The translations under genes and the position numbers were made by a program. A stretch of 64,000 nucleotides of DNA. It comes from an uncultured OM182 clade bacterium. GTDB lineage: Bacteria > Pseudomonadota > Gammaproteobacteria > Pseudomonadales > Azotimanducaceae. The stretch's first letter is position 1, and each line of letters starts with the position of its first letter. The notes below the pieces were generated by a model, which had not been told where the DNA came from, ran no database searches, and saw nothing but the letters and a program-made list of their open reading frames with translations. Shown here piece by piece: positions 8,690 through 18,111 of the stretch. The DNA lies in contig CACFLG010000001.1 in assembly GCA_902567095.1 (NCBI GenBank), positions 61,994 through 125,993 of the forward strand. The letters run 5' to 3'.

Positions 8690-11032
8690 ATGAGAAAACT
8701 TCCCCAAGCCGCCAGCGTAGAGCATTCAGAAATGCACCAACCAGTTGCTGGCCAAGAACTCCCCCACGAGTCGGCGATTAAGCACGTGACAGGTAAGGCT
8801 GTGTATGTGGATGACATCCCAGAAGCACCAAATCTCGTCCATGTCGCTTGTGGTCTCTCGACAATTCCAAGCGGTGCAGTAAGGAGTATTGATCTAGATA
8901 AGGTCTGGTCTTCTGAAGGCGTAGTTGATGTCATTACCTGGGAGGACGTTCCAGGAAGTAATGATGTAAGTCCGGTTTATGATGGAGACAAGTTGCTTGC
9001 GGAGGGCAGGGTGGAGTTTGTGGGACAGCCGATCTTTGCGGTGGCCGCTGATTCGTTTGTGCTTGCAAAAAAAGCATGCCAAAAGGCAAAAATCGAATAC
9101 GAGAAGGCGGTGCCTTTTTTGGATGCGAGGATGGCCCTAGAGAACGAGGAATTCGTGCTACCTACGCGCACCTTCAAAAGAGGGGATGCCGAAAAATCAC
9201 TGGTTTCCTCAAAAAATCGGCTAGAGGGCGAGCAATTGGTTAGAGGGCAAGAGCACTTCTACCTCGAGGGTCAGGTAAGTGTTGCTAGTCCAAATGAGGA
9301 CGGCGGGGTCCATGTCATATCCTCTTCTCAGCATCCGACAGAAGTTCAAAAGCTGGTGGCTTCTGTGCTCGGGGTGGGAATCAATAGGGTTGATGCTGAG
9401 GTTCGCAGGATGGGCGGGGCTTTTGGCGGCAAAGAGTCTCAAGCCGCCGCAATAGCTTGTCTTGCCAGCATCTTCGCGATAAGAAATGGGAGACCAGCAA
9501 AATATAAATTGGCTCGGCAAGATGACATGGTCCAAACAGGAAAGCGCCACGATTTCTGGAACCGGTACTGGGTTGGCTTCAATGATCAAGGCCTGATTTC
9601 GGGCGTGGAGATGCACTTAGCCGGAATGTGCGGTTGCACGGCGGATTTGTCTGAGGGAATAGTTGATAGGGCCATGTTCCATGCTGACAACGCGTATTTT
9701 TATCCCTCTGTTATGATAAAAGGCTTCCGTTGCAAGACCAACACCGTTTCAAATACTGCTTTTCGTGGCTTTGGAGGACCAAAGGGAATGATGGCCGCAG
9801 AGTCGATGCTGGACGATATCGCGAGATCCGTGCGAAGAGATCCTCTCGATGTCAGGTATGAAAATCTTTATCGAGAGGGAAGGGATACCACGCCATATGG
9901 ACAAAAAATAGAGCAACACATTTTACTGCCGATGATGAAAAAGCTTGAGGCAGACTGTGGCTACCGCGCTCGGAAAGTAGCAATTTCTCAGTTCAATGAA
10001 TCAAACAAGTTTTTTAGGAAAGGCCTCGCTCTGACGCCTGTAAAGTTTGGCATCTCCTTCACGGCCAAGCACCTCAATCAAGCGGGCGCGCTTATCCATC
10101 TATACACTGACGGCAGCGTGCACCTTAATCACGGTGGCACGGAAATGGGTCAAGGTCTCTATACAAAAATTATGCAAGTTGTTGCCGATACCTTGGGTAT
10201 AAATCAAGAGCGGATCATTGTCTCTGCTGCCAGGACCGACAAAGTCCCTAATACCTCCCCAACCGCGGCAAGTGCAGGCACCGATTTAAATGGGATGGCG
10301 GCGAAAAACGCGGCTGAGATCATTAAACGACGCCTATTCGATTTTATTGTCGAAGCCTTCGAAGTTTCGTTTGACTCGATTCAGTTGAAAGGCGATAAAT
10401 TTTTTTTCGCGCAGAAAGAATGGGCTTTTGAAGAGATAATAAGCCAAGCTTATCTATCAAGAGTCAATTTATCTGCCAACGGGTTTTATAAAACACCTGA
10501 GATTGGGTTCGACAAAGAGAAAGGCACCGGGAAACCATTTTATTACTACGCCAACGGCTGCGCGGCATCAGAGGTCGTTGTAGACGTCGAAACTGGTGAG
10601 TACCGGATAACGCAGGTAGATATCTTGCATGATGCAGGGAACTCATTAAATCCTGCTTTAGACAGAGGCCAAATAGAGGGCGGATTTGTTCAGGGAATGG
10701 GGTGGCTCACGACCGAGGAGCTGCTCTGGGATGATCAAGGCAGAATTATTTCAAACAGCCCAGCTAACTATAAGATCCCTACGGCGTTTGATGTCCCCGA
10801 AAAGTTCACTGTCTCTCTCTACAACGAAGCTAACACTGTCGACACCATATACCGCTCAAAGGCAGTAGGTGAGCCTCCCCTGATGTTGGCTATTTCTGTC
10901 TGGTGCGCGCTCAGGGACGTGGCCGCTAGCTTCACTGACTATCAAGAAAGCCCACCAATGAATTCACCTGCCACAGCCGAGCAGGTTCTGAAAGCCATCA
11001 ATTGGGCGAGAGCAAGAGGAGTCTCTCAATGA
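8690..11032 (+). CDS. xdhB: Xanthine dehydrogenase, molybdopterin-binding large subunit
   Basis: Catalytic molybdenum-cofactor subunit of xanthine dehydrogenase. Motifs include RRMGGAFGGKES in the Moco region, NTAFRGFGGPKGM carrying the substrate-orienting Arg, EMGQGLYTKI, and GEPPLMLAISVW with the catalytic Glu near the C-terminus. These are the residues expected for purine rather than aldehyde or CO substrates. The length of 780 fits XdhB. Its stop codon overlaps the xdhC start in an ATGA, so the two are translationally coupled. Confidence 0.95.
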   Translation: MRKLPQAASVEHSEMHQPVAGQELPHESAIKHVTGKAVYVDDIPEAPNLVHVACGLSTIPSGAVRSIDLDKVWSSEGVVDVITWEDVPGSNDVSPVYDGDKLLAEGRVEFVGQPIFAVAADSFVLAKKACQKAKIEYEKAVPFLDARMALENEEFVLPTRTFKRGDAEKSLVSSKNRLEGEQLVRGQEHFYLEGQVSVASPNEDGGVHVISSSQHPTEVQKLVASVLGVGINRVDAEVRRMGGAFGGKESQAAAIACLASIFAIRNGRPAKYKLARQDDMVQTGKRHDFWNRYWVGFNDQGLISGVEMHLAGMCGCTADLSEGIVDRAMFHADNAYFYPSVMIKGFRCKTNTVSNTAFRGFGGPKGMMAAESMLDDIARSVRRDPLDVRYENLYREGRDTTPYGQKIEQHILLPMMKKLEADCGYRARKVAISQFNESNKFFRKGLALTPVKFGISFTAKHLNQAGALIHLYTDGSVHLNHGGTEMGQGLYTKIMQVVADTLGINQERIIVSAARTDKVPNTSPTAASAGTDLNGMAAKNAAEIIKRRLFDFIVEAFEVSFDSIQLKGDKFFFAQKEWAFEEIISQAYLSRVNLSANGFYKTPEIGFDKEKGTGKPFYYYANGCAASEVVVDVETGEYRITQVDILHDAGNSLNPALDRGQIEGGFVQGMGWLTTEELLWDDQGRIISNSPANYKIPTAFDVPEKFTVSLYNEANTVDTIYRSKAVGEPPLMLAISVWCALRDVAASFTDYQESPPMNSPATAEQVLKAINWARARGVSQ

Positions 11033-11857
11033 ACTGGAAGGAGGCAATTAACCACTGTCACGACAGCGGTACCAGCTTCAGTATGGCCACCGTAATCTGT
11101 GCCACGGGTTCTACGCCCAGAGGCGGCGCTTCAAAAAATGGTGGTCACAGAATTAGAGACTTTTGACACGATCGGAGGTGGCGAGCTCGAATTCAATGTC
11201 ACAAAAAATGCTCGCAAAATGTTAGAGAAAAGAGTGCCTGTTCAGCAGGTGGAGCATTACCCTTTGGCGACAAAAGCTAACCAATGTTGTGGGGGCAGCG
11301 TGACGGTTCTGCTGGAATCATTCCCCGTTCCTCAGAACCGAATCACTATTTTTGGAGCGGGGCACGTGGCAAAGGCTCTTATAAAAATTTTGAGTCAGTG
11401 CGACACCCGGATCGACTGGATAGATACGCGGGCTGAAATATTCCCAAAGGAGCTCCCAGGTAACGTGAAGGTGAATCCGATAAACGATCCCGTGGAGCAT
11501 GTTGAGGCTATGACGTCAGATGAACGGTGCCTAGTTATGACGCACGATCACCATCTTGATTACCGGCTGGTTTCCGCTATCTTGACAAGGACAGAGGTAG
11601 ATTTCGTAGGTCTAATTGGTTCGGAGACTAAGTCAAAAAGGTTTATCTCGAAGTTGAGAAAAGAGGGGCTCAGTGATGAGGATTTGGCTCGCTGCGTGTG
11701 TCCAATTGGCCTTTCCTCGGTCAAAGGAAAGCTGCCAATGGAAATTGCTGTTTCGGTCGCGGCTCAGCTCCTGTCACTGGATCCTGTAGCTAATTCTGAT
11801 CTCAAGCCGGCGATTAGCTGGAAAGAGATTCGAGCTGCTTTTTCGCCGTCCCTGTAG
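11029..11857 (+). CDS. xdhC: Xanthine dehydrogenase accessory protein XdhC, frame broken near the 5' end
   Basis: XdhC binds and sulfurates the molybdenum cofactor before inserting it into XdhB. The natural start is the ATG at 11029 inside the ATGA overlap with xdhB. That frame reads MNWKEAINHC...ATGSTPRGGASK and then leaves the family sequence and stops. Dropping one A from the A6 run at 11133-11138 gives GSTPRGGASKMVVTELETF leading into DTIGGGELEF, the XdhC N-terminal signature, and a 275-residue protein of normal length. The ORF track begins only at a GTG (11099) in the second frame. The C-terminal Rossmann part (FGAGHVAKAL; GLIGSETKSKRF) is intact. Either the sequence has an over-called A or the gene is inactivated. 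Confidence 0.85.
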
Positions 11858-11868
11858 AGGTAGAAAAA

Positions 11869-12369
11869 TTGAAGCTCTCACATTTCAACAATATCGACGA
11901 CAATGAACGGTGCAGGCTATTGATGGGCAGCTGTTCCTGCTCCCGGTGGGCAACCAAGCTCTCTGCTGAAGGACCATTCTCTTCGATTCAACATCTAATA
12001 GAAAAAGCCACCTGTTGTTGGTCTGAAATGAGCGAGGCTGACATCTTGGAGGCCTTTTCTGGACATCCAAAAATTGGCGATGTCAAAGACCTAGAGAAAA
12101 AATATGGAAGCTCGCCAATGGAAGAGCAGTCGGGCGTCAGATTAGCAAAGACTAGAACCCTTGAACGTTTGAAAAACAAAAACGAAGAATACTTAGAAAA
12201 GTTCGGGTTTATATTCATAGTTTTTGCGACTGGGAAAAGTGCCGAGGAGATGCTCGGGTTGCTTGAGTCAAGGCTCGAGAATTCGCGCGAAATGGAACTC
12301 GAAAATGGCGCAAGAGAACAGTCATTGATTTTCACAAAAAGATTACGGCAACTTTTGGAGGTCCTATGA
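11869..12369 (+). CDS. uraD: 2-oxo-4-hydroxy-4-carboxy-5-ureidoimidazoline (OHCU) decarboxylase
   Basis: Converts OHCU to S-allantoin, the third step of urate breakdown. Family signatures are CSRWA near the N-terminus, the catalytic-His motif SGHPKIGD (about residue 65), and EYLEKFGFIFIVFATGKS. The length of 166 is normal. It starts at TTG (11869) with AGAGGT upstream, 11 bases after xdhC, and overlaps uraH by ATGA. Confidence 0.93.
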   Translation: MKLSHFNNIDDNERCRLLMGSCSCSRWATKLSAEGPFSSIQHLIEKATCCWSEMSEADILEAFSGHPKIGDVKDLEKKYGSSPMEEQSGVRLAKTRTLERLKNKNEEYLEKFGFIFIVFATGKSAEEMLGLLESRLENSREMELENGAREQSLIFTKRLRQLLEVL

Positions 12370-12698
12370 AAAGAGCCCCTGTAACAACGCATATTCTTGA
12401 TTTGGTTACCGGGCGCCCGTCGGCCGGTGTGAATGTTGCTCTATTTTTTGGACAAGAACAAATAGCGCAATCAAAGACGAATGACGACGGCAGGATAGCG
12501 TCTTGGAATTCCGAATTCCAATTGGAGCAGGGGAGGTACCGTTTAGAGTTCGACGTCGGGCCGTGGTTCAAGAGTCTTGGCAGAGAAACTTTTTACGAAG
12601 AGATCCAGATTGCTTTCTTGGTAGATAAGGTGGAAGAGCATTTTCATGTCCCATTGCTGTTGAGTCCGCACGGCTACTCGACTTATCGAGGCAGTTAG
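12366..12698 (+). CDS. uraH: 5-hydroxyisourate hydrolase (transthyretin-like)
   Basis: Hydrolyses 5-hydroxyisourate to OHCU. This is the 110-residue transthyretin-related form: an N-terminal TTHILDLVTGRPSAGV with the active-site His, and the diagnostic C-terminal tetrapeptide YRGS preceded by HVPLLLSPHGYST. No signal peptide, so cytoplasmic. Translationally coupled to uraD by an ATGA overlap. Confidence 0.95.
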   Translation: MKRAPVTTHILDLVTGRPSAGVNVALFFGQEQIAQSKTNDDGRIASWNSEFQLEQGRYRLEFDVGPWFKSLGRETFYEEIQIAFLVDKVEEHFHVPLLLSPHGYSTYRGS

Positions 12699-12758
12699 AA
12701 AAGTTTTTCCTATGAGGCTCACTGTTTTCCTTAAATTTTAAGCGAGGCGAAGAATAGT

Positions 12759-13976
12759 TTGGATGCGTTGTGGTTAGAGTGGTTCAGTTTGGTCGTGAGG
12801 TGGCTCCATGTGATTGCAGGGATCGCTTGGATTGGTGCCTCGCTTCATTTTGTTTGGTTGGATAACAGCCTCACCTCGCCCCCTGGATCAAATTTGCCCC
12901 AAGGAGTCAAGGGAGAGCTTTGGTCTATCCATGGCGGCGGCATCTATCACTTTCAGAAATATCATCTAGCGCCGCCAAAGTGGCCCAGCAGTCTCCATTG
13001 GTCCAAGTGGGAGGCCTACTCGACATGGATTACCGGAACTCTTCTGCTCCTAGCGGTCTACTACTTCAAGGCTCAGGCTTATCTTGTCGGAGTCGACAAG
13101 TTAATCTCCGATCCTACGGTTGCAATCGTGGCAAGCGTCGCCTTTCTTTTCGTTGGGGTTGGCGTTTATGAGGCCATAGTGCGGTCCCCACTGCGAAAAA
13201 AGAGCCTTTTGTTTGCTTGGGCCGTTGGCATTTACGTTGCTTTTTCCTGCTGGTTGTCGGTGCTCTTGTTCTCTGACCGGGCGGCGTTTGTGCATGTTGG
13301 GGCTCTGATGGGCACGATCATGGCTGGGAACGTGTTCCTTGGCATAATTCCTAGCCAAAAAAAGTTCGTGGCCGCGGTTCAAGCGGGCCACGAGCCAGAC
13401 GAAGAGTCTGCTCTCTTTGCGAAACAGCGGTCCACACATAACAATTATTTTACGTTGCCCGTGCTCTTTTGCATGATATGCATCCACTACCCATTTCTGT
13501 ATGGGCACCCCCTCAATTGGCTTATCCTAATTTCTATCATTGCGATCACTGCTTACGCGCGCCATTTCTTCAATCTACGCCACAGAGGTATTTTGAACTA
13601 TTGGATTCTGGTTAGATCCGTCCTCGCGTTCTTGGGCCTTGCCATATTCGTTACCTATGGCAACTCTGCGCCTGATAGCGAAGACCAGCCAAAGACTCAA
13701 GCGCAGGAGCAAGAGGTCATAACTGACCTAGCAGCGCTCAGTTTGATTGAGGAGCATTGTCACGTTTGTCATGCAAAAGAACCGACCTATCCAGGATTTT
13801 ATGCGCCGCCAGGCGGTATCGTGCTGAATGATCGTCAATCGATACTAGCCTCCCTTAGCAAGAGTCTGTCCGCAACGCAAACAAAGTATATGCCCCTTGG
13901 AAATCTTACGAAAATGAGCGACAAAGAACGCAACGACTTGGTGCTTTGGATGCAACTGCAGCAACCTGATAGGTAA
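12759..13976 (+). CDS. puuD: PuuD-type membrane urate oxidase with C-terminal cytochrome c domain
   Basis: Urate hydroxylase/oxidase of the PuuD family: a cofactor-poor membrane protein that converts urate to 5-hydroxyisourate and passes electrons to its own cytochrome c. Residues 1-300 hold about eight hydrophobic segments, starting with VRWLHVIAGIAWIGASLHF; a C-terminal CHVCH (about residue 330) is the heme c site. It starts at TTG (12759), 60 bases after uraH. It replaces a soluble uricase, and no other uricase gene is present. It is the last plus-strand gene of the island and meets puuE tail to tail with no gap. Confidence 0.92.
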   Translation: MDALWLEWFSLVVRWLHVIAGIAWIGASLHFVWLDNSLTSPPGSNLPQGVKGELWSIHGGGIYHFQKYHLAPPKWPSSLHWSKWEAYSTWITGTLLLLAVYYFKAQAYLVGVDKLISDPTVAIVASVAFLFVGVGVYEAIVRSPLRKKSLLFAWAVGIYVAFSCWLSVLLFSDRAAFVHVGALMGTIMAGNVFLGIIPSQKKFVAAVQAGHEPDEESALFAKQRSTHNNYFTLPVLFCMICIHYPFLYGHPLNWLILISIIAITAYARHFFNLRHRGILNYWILVRSVLAFLGLAIFVTYGNSAPDSEDQPKTQAQEQEVITDLAALSLIEEHCHVCHAKEPTYPGFYAPPGGIVLNDRQSILASLSKSLSATQTKYMPLGNLTKMSDKERNDLVLWMQLQQPDR

Positions 13977-14900
13977 TTAGCCCTTTTTTAGGCTTGGCGG
14001 ATGATTGTCGTGCCAGTGCCTGGCTATGTCGGCCCGTGTGCAAATCCAAACGGAGGATTTTTCAGCGACATATTTAAGGAACCTTTTTAGCGCAGCGAAT
14101 CTTCCAGGTCGCCCCGCGATTCGGCAGTGCAACCCAACGCTCATCATCTTTCCTCCCTCCTCGTACAAGGTGTCAAACGAATCCTTTAAGTAGGAGAAGA
14201 ATTGATCCCCCGAATTAAATCCTTGAGGGGAGGCGAATCTCATGTCGTTGTTATCGAGAGTGTAAGGCACGATCAAATGTTTTCTTTCAGCTGCATTGTG
14301 CCAGTAGGGGAGGTCGTCGGCGTATGAGTCACTGTCATAAAGAAAATTCTCCCACTCAAGAAGGATCTTCCTTGTGTTTGGGCTATCTCTTCCCGTGTAC
14401 CAGCCCAAGGGTTTTTCTCCGGTGATTGCTTCGTGGATTTCGATGGCTTTCGCCATGTGCTCTCTCTCTGTTTCTTCTCTGATCATTTGGTAACTAATCC
14501 AACGGTACCCGTGAGATGCGATTTCCCAATTAGATTCAAGCATTGCCTCGACCGCGCCGAGATTTCTTTGCATTGCCATTGCAACACCGAATACAGTAAC
14601 TGGGAAGTTAAACTCATCGAACAACCTGCGAAGCCTCCAAAAACCTGCGCGGCTTCCGTATTCATAGATAGATTCCATGCTCATGTGCCTATTACTAAAT
14701 GCCTCGGCGCCAATGATTTCCGATAAGAACGTCTCTGAGTGTGGGTCTCCGTGAAGGGTGTTATTTTCTCCTCCTTCCTCGTAGTTGATAACAAACTGAA
14801 GCGCTATCTTTGCATTGTTCGGCCAACGAGGATCCGGTGGGGTTGATCCAAAACCAATCATATCTCTGGGGTATTTTTCTCGGTCTTCTTCGCTTAGCAT
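13977..14900 (-). CDS. puuE: Cofactor-independent allantoinase (polysaccharide deacetylase fold)
   Basis: Hydrolyses allantoin to allantoate; PuuE type, unrelated to the metal amidohydrolase allantoinase. Visible features: YPRDMIGFGSTPPDPRWPN at the N-terminus, FVINYEEGGENN, the NodB-like core FPVTVFGVAMAMQRN and EIASHGYRW, and a late GLHCRIAGRPGR. The length of 307 is normal. AGGA precedes the start. It is the third gene of the minus-strand allA-alc-puuE run and follows alc after 80 bases. Confidence 0.93.
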   Translation of the reverse strand: MLSEEDREKYPRDMIGFGSTPPDPRWPNNAKIALQFVINYEEGGENNTLHGDPHSETFLSEIIGAEAFSNRHMSMESIYEYGSRAGFWRLRRLFDEFNFPVTVFGVAMAMQRNLGAVEAMLESNWEIASHGYRWISYQMIREETEREHMAKAIEIHEAITGEKPLGWYTGRDSPNTRKILLEWENFLYDSDSYADDLPYWHNAAERKHLIVPYTLDNNDMRFASPQGFNSGDQFFSYLKDSFDTLYEEGGKMMSVGLHCRIAGRPGRFAALKRFLKYVAEKSSVWICTRADIARHWHDNHPPSLKKG

Positions 14901-14980
14901 TGGCTGGTTCCTAGAATTTTTTTTTATTGCTCATCATAATTTTAAAGGCGGCAGTTGCTTTGGAAAAAAATCCCTCTTGG

Positions 14981-16051
14981 CTATCTCTCAACTCCATGAA
15001 TCCTTAAACCGTGGATGCCTCCATTTGGATAATACATGAACAGCAAATTCGTCACCGCAGAGGTGGACTTTTCGATATTAAATTTATGAAAAGTGTCCGG
15101 GGAGAGGGCTCCAAAGCCGAGCAAAGTCAGCCAAGAATCACTTGGCTTTAAGAAAATCTGAAATTTTGAGGAGGCGCAAGATTTCTCTTTAAGGAACTGC
15201 CGATTTCCCATGTACTCCGGAAAGTTTTCGGGAATTACCTCAAGGCCGCCCTCGAACCTTAAACCCCAGCGAGGTCTTTCATCCCAGATTTCTTGTGAAA
15301 TATCTGGCTCTTGACTATCGACTGCAAACAAATGGCAACTCAGCGGTGAATTAAGTCGATGCATGTATGTGTCAACAACAAGTTCCTTTACTATTGTTGG
15401 GTTTTTTAGACTGAAGAGCGCGTGCTCGCCGAATCCTTTTCTTGCCGATTCCCATCCACGCATGTAGTCAACTTCTCGGTGCCCCATTACTGCATCCATG
15501 GGGGTTCCAAAATAAGAGTTAGAGATTTTTTTTACTTCTGCGGTCTCCAGAAGATTCTTTTCGTTGGCTTGCTCTTGAAGCTGCTGTCCGAGGAGGTTTA
15601 TCCTGGCGATTCCACCTCCGTAGTGACAGATGACTCTGCATTCCGTCGCTGAGGTTGGGTCAATATCAAAAACATTTTCGGAATCAGGCTGGAGCGGCAT
15701 ACGACTCAAGACTTCTTGGTTTTTTTCGCCGTCTCTCAGGGTAACTGACACCTCTGGGACAGCGTTACCGATATACCATTTCGTGCTTATCGTTATCGTT
15801 GAAACTTCTGATCGAGCTTTGAGTCCAATATTAAGCCACTCGTGTGCATCGTTATCGTAGCAGAAGCCGTCGGATTCTTTATTTAAAGCAGTTGTCTTAT
15901 GTCTAGCACTTTCGAAACCCCAGAACTCTGCTCCCATATGGGAGAAGTTGCCTTTTCTATTTTCCGGGGTCGCGGATCTCACAACCTCGTGAGGGTTTGT
16001 GAAATCTGATTCGCTGTAATCTATCAAGAATATGGAGAGCAGTTCAGTCAT
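14981..16051 (-). CDS. alc: Allantoicase
   Basis: Hydrolyses allantoate to ureidoglycolate and urea. The protein is made of two related beta-sandwich halves, each with the family pattern: GFESARH ... HEWLNIGLKA ... GGIARINLLGQQ in the first, and MRGWESARKGFG ... in the second, ending in IHGLRIHG. The length of 356 is normal. Its start overlaps the allA stop by four bases (ATGA), so the two are coupled. With allA it supplies the steps after PuuE. Confidence 0.9.
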   Translation of the reverse strand: MTELLSIFLIDYSESDFTNPHEVVRSATPENRKGNFSHMGAEFWGFESARHKTTALNKESDGFCYDNDAHEWLNIGLKARSEVSTITISTKWYIGNAVPEVSVTLRDGEKNQEVLSRMPLQPDSENVFDIDPTSATECRVICHYGGGIARINLLGQQLQEQANEKNLLETAEVKKISNSYFGTPMDAVMGHREVDYMRGWESARKGFGEHALFSLKNPTIVKELVVDTYMHRLNSPLSCHLFAVDSQEPDISQEIWDERPRWGLRFEGGLEVIPENFPEYMGNRQFLKEKSCASSKFQIFLKPSDSWLTLLGFGALSPDTFHKFNIEKSTSAVTNLLFMYYPNGGIHGLRIHGVER

Positions 16052-16563
16052 ATGGCGTTGATTATAACCTGTTCTCCCTCTTCGATCTCAACCTCATCGC
16101 AATTTTCTTTATCAATCACCATGTCAATCACTAAAAAATCCGAGACCTCATTCAGCGCAAGATTATAATGATGCCAAGTCCCAGGGTGATAGTTAACGCC
16201 TTGATTCGGGGATGCCATGAAAGCCTTGATTTTCGAAAAAACGAAATCACCTTGTGGCGCTACAACTACCAAGTATGGTTGTTCCGATAATGGAAAAAAC
16301 AGTTGGCTGGAAAGCGGGTGTCTCTCAAAGGATTTTATTAAAAACGGGAGGCGAACAGGCTTTGACCTGAAAATATTAACTGATGGTTTTCCTCCACCTT
16401 GGTTCAGAGAAAGCTCGGCCAAGTCATTAAAACGCTCAGTGTTTCCATCGTTGATCAACAGAGCTTTTTGAATGGAGGCATCTATGACGTTTCCAAACTC
16501 TTCAAAAGCCTTTTCTTCAAGAGGTTGAGGCACAAGCGAGCGATTCAAAAGATCTATCTCCAA
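16048..16563 (-). CDS. allA: Ureidoglycolate lyase
   Basis: Splits ureidoglycolate into glyoxylate and urea, the last step of the island. AllA family marks: FERHPLSSQLFFPL, LVVVAPQG, and the cupin-like GVNYHPGTWHHYNLAL with metal-binding His residues, then DFLVIDM. The length of 171 is normal. It is the first gene of the minus-strand run allA-alc-puuE. No RutR-type palindrome was seen in its short upstream region. Confidence 0.93.
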   Translation of the reverse strand: MEIDLLNRSLVPQPLEEKAFEEFGNVIDASIQKALLINDGNTERFNDLAELSLNQGGGKPSVNIFRSKPVRLPFLIKSFERHPLSSQLFFPLSEQPYLVVVAPQGDFVFSKIKAFMASPNQGVNYHPGTWHHYNLALNEVSDFLVIDMVIDKENCDEVEIEEGEQVIINAI

Positions 16564-16629
16564 ATTTGATGCACAACCTTCGCATACCGATCCATGGGTT
16601 TCAACAGCATGGATTTTCTTCGTAAACGA

Positions 16630-18111
16630 TTACCTTCCTGACTGGTAGCAGGAGAAGTTAAAGAAGGTCTCGCTGTTAATGTAGTTAAGGTTCAACAACC
16701 TCAGGTCCTCGGGCGCCGACGTAATCCTCAGACTGGCGGTGCCGTTCCACCGTGCACCGATCGCGGTTGATAGCTGGCTGCGGTTACGCCAGACATGGCT
16801 TTTCGCGGGCAAGGAGTCGACCAAGACCTGATCGGCGCTACCGACCGCGTTGCCGTTATCATCAAAGAGGGTGCCTCGGATGTTGGTCAGGTCAGTGTCC
16901 CCGACATTGATGAACCGGACGTAGCTGACATCCGTTTGATCAAAGCCGCCCACGTTGTGAACCTGCTCCGTCCTGACACAGTTGGTATTACTGATCAGCC
17001 CGCTCGGGCTTTCCAGCTTGGTCATCAGCTCGAAGAGGCCATCGCCTTTGACTTCCAGTATCGCTGGGCCACGCCAGGGCGAGATGTTAAAGGCGCTCTC
17101 TATGTCTGTCGACGAGATGATCAGTCGTCCTTTCGCGGGCACGGTGCCTGAGTGCAAGGGTTGGTCAGACCCTACCTGCACACCGTCACTGCCATAAAGG
17201 GTGCCGATGTATCGCTGAGGCGAGTCTGAGGTATTCACTAGGTGCGTTAGAGACACGTTCGCACTGGTCGACGTTGTCTGCAGGTACATCCTGGCAATGT
17301 TAGCGGGATCACTTGATGACGAAGGCTCTGCCAATAGCATGGCTTTGTCCGCACACGAGAAGTTAAAGAAGGTTGACTCATCCGTCACAAAGTTAAGGTT
17401 AAGCAGTTTAAGCCCCGGTACCGGGTTGACTTCCAACATGCCCTCGCCATTCCACTCGGCCCCGATTAAGCTGGAGAGGCGGTCACGGCTGACCCAAGTC
17501 TGCTGGTAGGGATCAAGCTTGGAGACCAGTCTAGTGTTCGCGGTGCCGACGACGCTGCCGTCTGCAGCGTATAGGGTTCCAGTAACAGCACCCGTTGTCT
17601 TGGCGCCCGTATTAATCAGGCGGACATAAGATAAGTTATCAGAGTCAAAGCCTTCAAGGTTTAAGACCCGGTTATCTCTGACGCAGTTGGTGTTGCTTAC
17701 GAGACCGCTCGGGCTCTCGAGTTTGGACATGAGATCAAAAGTGCTGTCGCCCTGGATGGTTAGCATGGCCGGGCCGCTCCAAGGTGCAATCTCAAAAATA
17801 TCCTCGAGATCAGAGGAGGTAAGACTGAGCCTTCCCATCGACGGGACGTTGCTGCCCAGCACGGGCTGGTCCAATCCGACTTTCTCGCCTGACCCACGAC
17901 GCAGTATCCCTCTGAAGGTTTGTGATCGTTCAGATGTATTAATGACGTCTAATGTACTGATGTTCTGACTTGCCGACGTCGTCTGCAGGTATTGGGTGAC
18001 AACGCGCCGTCCCGACGAGGTGAAGGAGAGGGTTGTGGGGGTTTCCGTTACAGACTCCTCATCGCCCCCCCCAACACTGCAATCCGTTGTCGTCCAAAAC
18101 GCACATTCCAT
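16630..18111 (-). CDS. Out-of-frame tail of the giant protease: two ~225-residue repeats of an unrecognised domain
   Basis: This 493-residue ORF has no start signal or signal peptide of its own and begins inside the last RCC1-like repeat of the upstream protease. Removing one base from the C8 run (18065-18072) joins the two into one 2165-residue protein. It consists of two repeats of about 225 residues, each made of two related ~110-residue halves. The first half ends in ESPSGLxSNTNC; the second ends in LLNLNxxxxxTFFNFSC. The same units occur in the esterase at 35665-38349. I do not recognise the domain; the regular Cys positions and secreted context suggest a disulfide-stabilised beta-rich adhesion or substrate-binding module. 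Confidence 0.75.
   Translation of the reverse strand: MECAFWTTTDCSVGGGDEESVTETPTTLSFTSSGRRVVTQYLQTTSASQNISTLDVINTSERSQTFRGILRRGSGEKVGLDQPVLGSNVPSMGRLSLTSSDLEDIFEIAPWSGPAMLTIQGDSTFDLMSKLESPSGLVSNTNCVRDNRVLNLEGFDSDNLSYVRLINTGAKTTGAVTGTLYAADGSVVGTANTRLVSKLDPYQQTWVSRDRLSSLIGAEWNGEGMLEVNPVPGLKLLNLNFVTDESTFFNFSCADKAMLLAEPSSSSDPANIARMYLQTTSTSANVSLTHLVNTSDSPQRYIGTLYGSDGVQVGSDQPLHSGTVPAKGRLIISSTDIESAFNISPWRGPAILEVKGDGLFELMTKLESPSGLISNTNCVRTEQVHNVGGFDQTDVSYVRFINVGDTDLTNIRGTLFDDNGNAVGSADQVLVDSLPAKSHVWRNRSQLSTAIGARWNGTASLRITSAPEDLRLLNLNYINSETFFNFSCYQSGR

Noticed and set aside
11099-11857. GTG at 11099 as the true xdhC start
   Set aside because: It would lose the conserved N-terminus; the ATG at 11029 overlaps the xdhB stop and encodes that part in the other frame.
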